This document shows positions 57,113 through 64,000 of a stretch of 64,000 nt of DNA, in pieces; the first letter of the stretch is position 1; the number at the start of each line of letters is the position of its first letter. Below the pieces are notes generated by a model. It made no database searches and was not told the origin of the DNA. It saw only the letters and a list, made by a program, of their open reading frames with translations. Source of the stretch: Chalara sp. BL73 (Eukaryota; Ascomycota; Leotiomycetes; Helotiales); assembly GCA_918026815.1 (NCBI GenBank), contig CAKJVC010000010.1:2110501-2174500 (forward strand), read 5' to 3'. The position numbers and the translations under genes are program-made.

Positions 57113-57741
57113 GTCTTGCTTGGATGGAGGGAAGAGTGCAGTACCTTTTATTTAAATAGAATAGTGTCATCCCTCAAGCATTCCCCACACCCCGCATATA
57201 AATGGAGAATGTAGCACTCGCCTAGTTCCTGTGCGGTACAGCTTCAAGGTGTCTATATGACCTAGTTTCCGAAACTTAGGCTGCTCCCTGTAACAAGACT
57301 ACAAATGTTTTAGCTCAAAATGTTCCTGCCTTTGCAGAGTACGTCCCAGGGAAAAGAAAAATCCTGCTTTTCTCTTCTTTTTAGATCACTTCGAAGCTTA
57401 TGAATCATGCCATTTTCTGGGTATACTTACAGCCCGTTTTCTGGATGTACGATTCCCAGAGTTTCACTTAGTCATCAAAGTCTTTTCAAAAGTCACCTGC
57501 TGGAGTGAGTTCCAGCATCTATGCCAGACCACTCTCTTGCTCAGCTGCAAGTGAATGCCGAATCACCCTGTTACTCTCAGACTCGCTGCTCAGGAATTGC
57601 AATAACGACGTCTCCCTCTAAATAAGGGGACTCGTCTCAACATAAGACCAAGAGTCTTCCACGCGAGCATCCCTGGACTGTTTAATCACTACCTCAACCC
57701 TTACAGTATACAGTAAGATAAGTGTAAAGCTCGCTGAAAGT
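57113..57741. other. Intergenic, no gene seen
   Basis: Spacer between the MDR gene and the 3' end of the C2H2 regulator. No supported feature. Confidence 0.4.
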
Positions 57742-60649
57742 TTAAAAGCTTACGGGACCCTGTGGGTTCCCCAGTGGAAAGGCAGCATTCCACTCTCTCG
57801 AGTACACAGATGAAAGTTTCCGCAATACATGACCCATTCGTGGGGTTACTATTGTAGAGGTTAGCCTTGAGGATTTCCTTGGCGAGCAGCTTTTACTTGC
57901 CTCCCCATACCCACGTATCATCGAAGAATGTAGCCCAAATTTTTGCCACCTGCGCGGCCAATGAACCTTTCTCGTAAACATCCCCATCAACCTCAGCCAC
58001 AAGATCTCTGAAGTTAAGGAGAGTTTGCATTTCCTCTTCATCTGGGGGTTGGCCTCTTTGCTGGATCTCGAGAGAGTGGATCCACTTTGTGACAAATAGC
58101 GCTGCATAACAGTTAGTTCGAGCCACAAATCGCCGAACATCGTTGCTTACAGCAATCCCAACCTGAAACCGCATGTTCTATGCTCCAGTTGAGCGCTGCA
58201 GTCTTTCTAATGAGAAGGTAGCCTGCCCTGATAGGAGTAAGGAACGCTCCATAAGCTTTGCCAACCGCTTTCGTCAAAAACGCGTCCCTCTCCTGACTTT
58301 CTCGAACAAAGGCTCCAACGGCGTTCGTAATCTGGTCATCATCAGAGCGCAAGAGAATGATGCGATCAAAGGCTCCCGCACCCGTGAAGACACGAACATA
58401 AGCACTTCTCAGCAAAGCTAGGCAATTGAAAATCAACGGCCCCTCGACATCATCGGAAGAGAACTCTCGTTCGGACGAACCATTCGTCAGCAAACTATGA
58501 CACCTTCCCAGCGCGGTATCTATCTGAGCAATGAGTGGTCGCTTCAGTTCGGTGTTCATGTAGCCGTCCACGGCAAAGATGTTGAAAGACTGAGTGCACT
58601 GCATCACATTCCACATATGGATATTTACGGCGTGCATGACCACGCTGGTGGCGAATGCTGACCAATTGGCGTGGTCGCTCTGAGGGCCGCCTACAACTTC
58701 CTTGCCAAATAGGAGCTGTTGCATTGCGCTCCGGACTGTTATTAACGGGCCTTTCCGTTGCTCCACCAACTCTTTCCATTGCTCGGCTGTTGCTGCTTCC
58801 CAAACATTCTCGTGCTCTGGCATTTCGATTTCGATATCTTGGGTAACTGAACAGATAGGAGGTACACCATATGTCACGGTCATAAGACTGCTCATGATGT
58901 ATATTCCAAAGAGGAGCCTGATTCTGTCAGCTATAGCCTCAGACTGTTTTCCATGCTCGGCTCAGCCCACCTCTTAGATGCCTCCACCGCAGACCAATCA
59001 TGCCAAGTGAGTGTCTCCTGCGTAGGACTGTGGGACATGAAGGCCGTCCTCCGAAGTCGATACTCCTGAGGGAAAGTCAGTTGAAACCTTCAGAAGGAGG
59101 CAACACAAGCCAGACTCACTGTGGTCCAGAAGCCGATTTTGGACATGGCGTCTGCTGTCAAATCCCCACTGAATATTGCAAACATTGTAAGCATCAGCCG
59201 GCATTGAAGATATCCGACCGTCTCTGCTTTCGTATCCTCTGGGGGAGTCGGTTCCTGTAAATTTTAGTTGATATTTCGGGAAGAACTGAGCACGAAACCA
59301 TACAAGCTCAACCATCACACCTGCCCAGAACCAAAGATGCCTAGCCATCTGTCTCTCAAGTCGGTAAAGTGCCCCAATTGCACACATGCAGATAATATAT
59401 GGGCTCGGCGTATCAGCGAAAACAAGGTGAGGAATATGTATAATTGGGAAATGTCGATGGAATGACCTGAGGTAACTCGTAATATAGTTGTCAATACTCT
59501 TCGCACTTGGCATCTTGAATCTTTGAAATTGTTCTGAGGATAGTCTTCTTTGAATATCTTTCTTGAGAAGGCTGTGCGTATGAACGTCGACGGACATGAT
59601 AGGCCACTTTCTAGGAATGTGATTTGCCAAGTTCGGAAGCCGACTGGACGTCATCGAAGAATTAGGGGAAGGTCCATTCCCGATCGATAATTGGGGAGAT
59701 ATTCCAGTTGTCTCAATTGAGCTCGCGGCCTCTGCAGCATCCCACTGTCCAGCAAATATGTCATTTCCAAAGTTCACACCGAATTCAGATTCAAAGGTAT
59801 AGGTCATCTCCCCAGAACCCAAATCTGGGTTGCCTGTATCATATGACAACATCGAGAAAAAGTCAACAGCTCGAAGATTTGCATCTGATGTATTGATAAA
59901 TGGCTTTGGTGGTTGTTCACTTAGACCCATGTCTTCGCACGAGATCTGGAGGTCGCTGTTGTCGATGTTGTCATTGTTAAGCCCGTTGGCAAATTCATCC
60001 TCGGCCACTTCATATGTCCTGCGGGAGCTGTCAAGTTGGCTTGGCGACTGACCAGTAGGCCTTCCAGGATCCGCCAGAGAGCACCGGTGACTTTGATTGA
60101 CAGCAATCACGCCGGGCGTTGTCTCGACGGTTCCGCCATTTGAGTCTGGCTCTGTACGCAGGGTCAGTAGCAAAGCTGCCGCAGGATCTGTTGGAGCTTG
60201 CTGTCGCGCTTTTTCGAGCTCGAGTGGGTGAAAGGACTTCTGATGCCTGCTAATGAGGTCCCTGGAATCAGGTTAGAAGGTTCGATTGACAGAACAAATT
60301 CAAATTCAGGATTATATGGAATCGCGGGGCTTCCAAGCTAGAGACGGAGATACGCACTGACGAGCAAATGGGCGACCACAAAAATTACACCGGTAAGGCC
60401 GCTCCTTTCTATCTGGATTGCTACCAATTCAGCACGATCACAAGTCTGCAGTTTGCAGGGTCACGTACGCCCTTGTTCATGTCGCGAACAGTGTTCTCTT
60501 CTTCGGAACACTTTCCCACAATGCTGACATGAATGAATTGGTTTTGGTCGACTTCGGGGACCTCGGTGTGAGGTTTTTTCAGCACACTGAGTCCGAGCTA
60601 CAACTACTGTTTCCATTTCACTCAAATCATGCAACTGCAGCGTCGTCAT
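57742..60649 (-). CDS. C2H2 zinc-finger transcription factor with fungal-specific domain, 8 exons
   Basis: This nuclear regulator has 828 residues. Two C2H2 fingers lie at the N-terminus: SCQHCGKVFRRREHCSRHEQ, and CNFCGRPFARQDLISRHQKSFH, which is created by splicing. A fungal-specific transcription factor region follows (KSIDNYITSYLRSFHRHFPI, GIYIMSSLMTVTYGVPP, LFVTKWIHSLE, WATFFDDTWVWG). Exons on the minus strand: 60649-60469, 60412-60358, 60261-59304, 59254-59120, 59065-58971, 58917-58163, 58101-57901, 57848-57742. All junctions keep frame and the total is 2487 nt. The last intron has a GC donor (GCAAGT), which restores WGVTPRMGHVLRKL. The gene appears intact and could regulate the adjacent oxidoreductase genes. 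Confidence 0.9.
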
Positions 60650-61119
60650 TACCGCTTCCCACCAATACTGTGCGCACTCATAAATGGGGCTTGAGTTGTC
60701 GAATTACTTGGTTGTTTCTGGTGAGTTGGGGAAAATAGAAGACGGTGCGCGAGACGATTCATGCTGATTACAGATAGCTTGCACATGTGGTTAGAGTGCG
60801 GGGTCTGGGGTTCTGAGGCGCTGTTACAGTACGCCGGACAGAGCCGAGCAAGGCCAGGTCGACCGTGGTAGTGGGCTGTCACGGGTCTCCACTGAAGTAA
60901 AATAGCCGAAGGCTAGGGATTCGCAGCAGCTCTTATATCGTCGGCTTATCTTGAAGTTTTTCGCGCCAAATTCACGGTACATAATATTGCACACGATATA
61001 ACACATCTCAAACAATGGATCTCAATTCAAGCGTGGCTTGACCTTAAACCTGCAGATTTGTCTATTACGGGAAACCCCTAAGCGATTTCAACCCAATGAT
61101 TTCTTGGTCTTCCTCTTTC
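60650..61119. other. Intergenic, regulator promoter side
   Basis: Spacer between the C2H2 regulator start and the 3' end of the monooxygenase. No gene seen. Confidence 0.4.
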
Positions 61120-62575
61120 TCAAACAGCAACCAAGTTTTCGTTCACCGCAGCATCCTGGAAGTAATGCTGTGTGAAATCATACCTCACGATATTTATGCC
61201 CTAAGAAAGCATAAGCACTTTGAAGGCAAGTTCTCAGGTATATGAAATAATTAAAGAACTTACCGACTGGAACTCTTTCGAAAAGACAGGATCAGTTTCC
61301 GTCTTCTTGCATAATTTCAAAAATTCGTCGTTCTCCATCGCCGTATCCGGATTTTGCCCAAACAACCTCTTGATATTCTCCGTTGAAATGGGATCGATAA
61401 CTTCAGAGTACTTCTGTCTCCTAATCTCGTCGTATTTGTCAAGAATTGAGGCATCGGCCATGCCTTTATGAATACCTATGAGGCAGTCGAACAGTCCACC
61501 AACATCTACAATCCCACCTGTGAGTCCAAGCCCGCCACTTTTGTCATTAGTATGGCGCAGTAACATCGAGATCAGAAAATACTGACAATGGGTTACACAG
61601 ATGTGCAGCATCAGCAGCAAGAAGGAAGCGACCAACTCTCATCTTCTTAGCTAAGCGTTGATGCACTTTGTATGGACTGAAGTTTGCGAGTTTGTACTTA
61701 TCTGGCTTGGGATGGCCAGGGAAGATTCTCTCGAATTTTGCGGGCAGCCTTGCTCGAAGTTCTTCATTCGAGAGGCCCCCAATTTCTCCATAAGTCACTC
61801 TCCATAGGCCATCTTGGGTGATTCGGGATGCCATGTGCCAATGCTCCTTGTCGATAATGAAGTTGGCATCTTCGTAGCCGTATTTGTGGAAGTCGTAGTA
61901 CGTCTAGAAACACGCAGTTAGTGAATGAATCCCTCAGGATCTGGGAAGGACGGCTTACATTAGTTGCGACAATTTGCTTATCCCACGTGAAGCCGGGAAA
62001 CTCCCAGTCACCGAACAGCGACCGGCGTACCTGACTGTTGGCTCCATCGCATCCGACGATATATTCTGCCTCCAACTTTTTGATTCCCTCAGGTGTTTCA
62101 ACCTCCACCCAAGCTTTGCTCTCATCCTGCCCAATAGACTTAACAGTGTGCTTCCACTTGACCATAGCCGATGGCTGGACCTGGATATGCTTGTATAGAA
62201 TCTTTCCCAGGTCATTCAGAGGAAGGCAGACCATCCTATCAGGATCGCCATCACACAAAAAACCATCAAGGCCCGCAAGATAGGTGCCGTCAAGCTTTCT
62301 CCAGCATACAGTCTTTGGAATAAATCCTTGCTCCTTCATTTCATCGAGGACCCCTGCCCGCCGAAGCTCATATACGGCTGGTGGACCATAGTGAGTTGCT
62401 CGTGGTTGGTTATCCAATTCGTCTGCCGCATCTAGAAGCTGTACGGAGACTCCCTGCTGCGATAGAAGCAGCCCTAGAAGCAGTCCAGCTGGGCCGGCGC
62501 CAACAATTATAACCTAGCAAATTAACATCGGGATACTGGGGGAGGATGGGAACAACTCACTGAATCGAGACCCAT
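61120..62575 (-). CDS. FAD-dependent monooxygenase (PHBH fold), 5 exons
   Basis: Flavoprotein hydroxylase of the phenol/para-hydroxybenzoate hydroxylase fold, 413 residues. The FAD-binding VIIVGAGPAGLLLGLLL motif follows a 5-codon first exon (MGLDS). The YIVGCDGANSQVRRSL motif and the second FAD motif DAAHLCNPFGGLGLTGGI, restored by splicing, are both present. Exons: 62575-62561, 62513-61959, 61903-61587, 61537-61264, 61200-61120; all phases agree and the sum is 1242 nt. The gene is intact and has no signal peptide, so it is cytosolic. Its neighbours (SDR, MDR reductase, hydrolase relic, regulator) suggest oxidation of an aromatic or polyketide-like substrate, which cannot be named from sequence. 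Confidence 0.92.
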
Positions 62576-62969
62576 TGTTTATCACAATTTAATTCTTTTG
62601 ACAAAATTACCTGAAGATTTCGCGTCGAATATCTGCCGGAGAAGTTGAATTTGATGGAACTACTAAGAGTATTAAAGCTAGTGGGACTACTCACTCCAAA
62701 CCCCACATTTTAGATGAGGCGGGATACAGCCCACAAGTCCCACTTGAAGACATGCAGGGACAAGTTTCGGCGAATTTAAAATGAAACTCAGTGTAGATAC
62801 CATTTGTGTGTTGCTGAAGTAAAAACTAGAAAATACGTCGAGTACTTTCGTTCGAACAAATGGTCAAAGAGTTGGAGCATGAGCACGAAAGCAAAGTTAT
62901 AATCAGCTTCGGATCACTTGGAGATAGCGGAAAACAGTTACGTGTAACCGCGAAGGCCTATGGAATTCC

Positions 62970-63305
62970 GAAGATATTCACATATCGATCATTGCTCAAA
63001 CGGTCTCCCGTCCGCACTACTCCAAACCGTCGCATACCCGCCAAGCCTTGAACCGTCGAAACGGCCACTTGGTCGATCCGCCATTCAACATATTCTTTAT
63101 CAGGCATCGAAAGCGTCCCCGGCGCGCGCTCGCTACAGCTTCCGGCCAACCCCTTGATCCCAACTCCGGACACGCATTTGGCCAGCTCGGACGGCCAAAT
63201 GCGAACATCTTGAGCGCTGCAGGTGGCAGATACGTCGGTGAAGCACAAATTGTCAATGAAAGCAATCGGTGAGGACACCTCGCCGCCAGCGCTTCTCCTA
63301 CCATC
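62970..63305 (-). pseudogene. Alpha/beta-hydrolase fragment, frameshifted
   Basis: The minus-strand frame reads ALAARCPHRLLSLTICASPTY and FAFGRPSWPNACPELGSRGW. It then needs a one-base shift near 63125 to continue APGTLSMPDKEYVEWRIDQ in another frame. This is the middle of an enol-lactonase-type alpha/beta hydrolase. Start, nucleophile elbow and C-terminus are missing. Confidence 0.6.
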
Positions 63306-63481
63306 CACTCGTTGACTCTCCCAAGATCGCCGAGCTTTGGCGCTCACTCGGAGTTTTTTTTCTGGCCTGGTTGTGGTAGATCATTCACTGGCACAGCCAT
63401 ATAATTCTATTCACATACGAGATGGAATTCAAGGCTTGAAATCGGTGGTTCATTGCTATTACTGCGCACCCTAAGCTCAAT

Positions 63482-64000
63482 CTAAGGTATAAGTCTCCGT
63501 TGTCCCTCGTCAATCTGCGCGCTCAAGTCCATCCCAATCCACAGCGGCTGCGTTTCATGGATCTTGTCCTCCAACTCCACAATTTTGTGACCAGCTACGA
63601 AGAACGACTTCCCATTCACCTCAGGCCTCACAATGGGCATCAAGAGGGCAAGTGCTACTCCCTCTGGCTCGTTGATGGGCAGCTCCCCCCACAATTTCAG
63701 AATCTCGGGAGTAATCATTGGTGTCACTGTACACCGGAACGTTAGCTTGAGTTTACCTTTCAGAGGAGGGGAGGCTCACTTGTCAACCAAGGGGAAACAC
63801 AATTGATCGTCACATTCTTCTTCACAACCTGCGTCCTCAGGGACCTCATCAATCCCAGAACTCCCGCCTTCCCAGCACAATAAAAGTGCAAAGGTGGAGT
63901 ATCGAAATAGCTAGCAGCAGAAGCCGTCATGACAATCTGGCACCTCGCCTCCGGCCATTTCGCAAAGTAATGCATGGCGCATTTTACCACGTACAACGAC
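63482..64000 (-). CDS. Short-chain dehydrogenase/reductase, 5' end beyond the window
   Basis: The visible C-terminal half carries the catalytic Ser region IVMTASAASYFDTPP, the YCAGK (YxxxK) motif, and the VTINCVSPWLT strand. An intron of about 52 nt (donor GTGAGC near 63780, acceptor GTACAG near 63729) joins it in frame to MTPMITPEILKLWGELP and a tail ending at 63482. It looks like an NAD(P)-dependent alcohol dehydrogenase of the 15-hydroxyprostaglandin dehydrogenase-like group. The Rossmann GxxxGxG motif is outside the window. Confidence 0.85.

Noticed and set aside
59087..59119. 32-nt intron in the C2H2 regulator (GTGAGT...CTGAAG)
   Set aside because: Too short and leaves the wrong frame; the acceptor at CCCTCAG gives a 54-nt intron with a CTGAC branch site and correct frame.

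Overview
The window is nuclear DNA of a filamentous ascomycete (Pezizomycotina). Evidence: GT-AG introns of about 50-70 nt with CTAAC/CTGAC branch sites, Zn2Cys6 and C2H2 fungal regulators, several HET and STAND/NLR-type genes, pogo, hAT and Ty3-type transposon relics, and no bacterial features. The gene set resembles plant-associated Leotiomycetes, but that placement is inference. All exon boundaries were placed by eye from reading frame and splice signals.

Layout. 0-5 kb: the end of a regulator gene, a tannase/feruloyl-esterase gene broken by one stop, and an 845-bp inverted-repeat element. 5-15 kb: a coherent catabolic cluster made of a Zn2Cys6 regulator divergent from a secreted saponin hydrolase, and a sugar transporter divergent from an intracellular GH1 beta-glucosidase. 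Both shared promoters carry CCGCGG. 15-20 kb: LTR-like repeat, minisatellite and a conserved hypothetical gene. 20-54 kb: an allorecognition/immunity-like region with HET-NACHT-WD40, HET-ankyrin, a HeLo-like/STAND N-terminal ankyrin protein, a broken HET gene, an intact HET gene and a DUF7924-like PD-(D/E)XK protein, mixed with transposon debris and decayed genes. 54-64 kb: esterase relic, MDR oxidoreductase, C2H2 regulator, flavin monooxygenase, alpha/beta-hydrolase relic and an SDR running off the right edge; this looks like a second catabolic or secondary-metabolism locus.

The outstanding feature lies at 47.4-51.45 kb. It looks like a 70-bp minisatellite, but every unit reads as a complete fungal intron (GTAAGT donor, CTGAC/CTAAC branch site, TTTTT tract, TAG acceptor). 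Successive introns are separated by exactly three bases. There are 51 such triplets. All are in phase 0, none is a stop codon, they vary freely while the splice signals beside them stay constant, and splicing them joins an upstream ATG exactly in frame to the HET gene at 51.45-53.6 kb (710 codons in total). I interpret this as a gene whose N-terminal region is encoded one codon per exon. Because every intron is phase 0, any exon skipping would keep the frame.

Many other genes here carry a single lesion (one in-frame stop or one frameshift), so the region mixes intact genes with recently inactivated ones.
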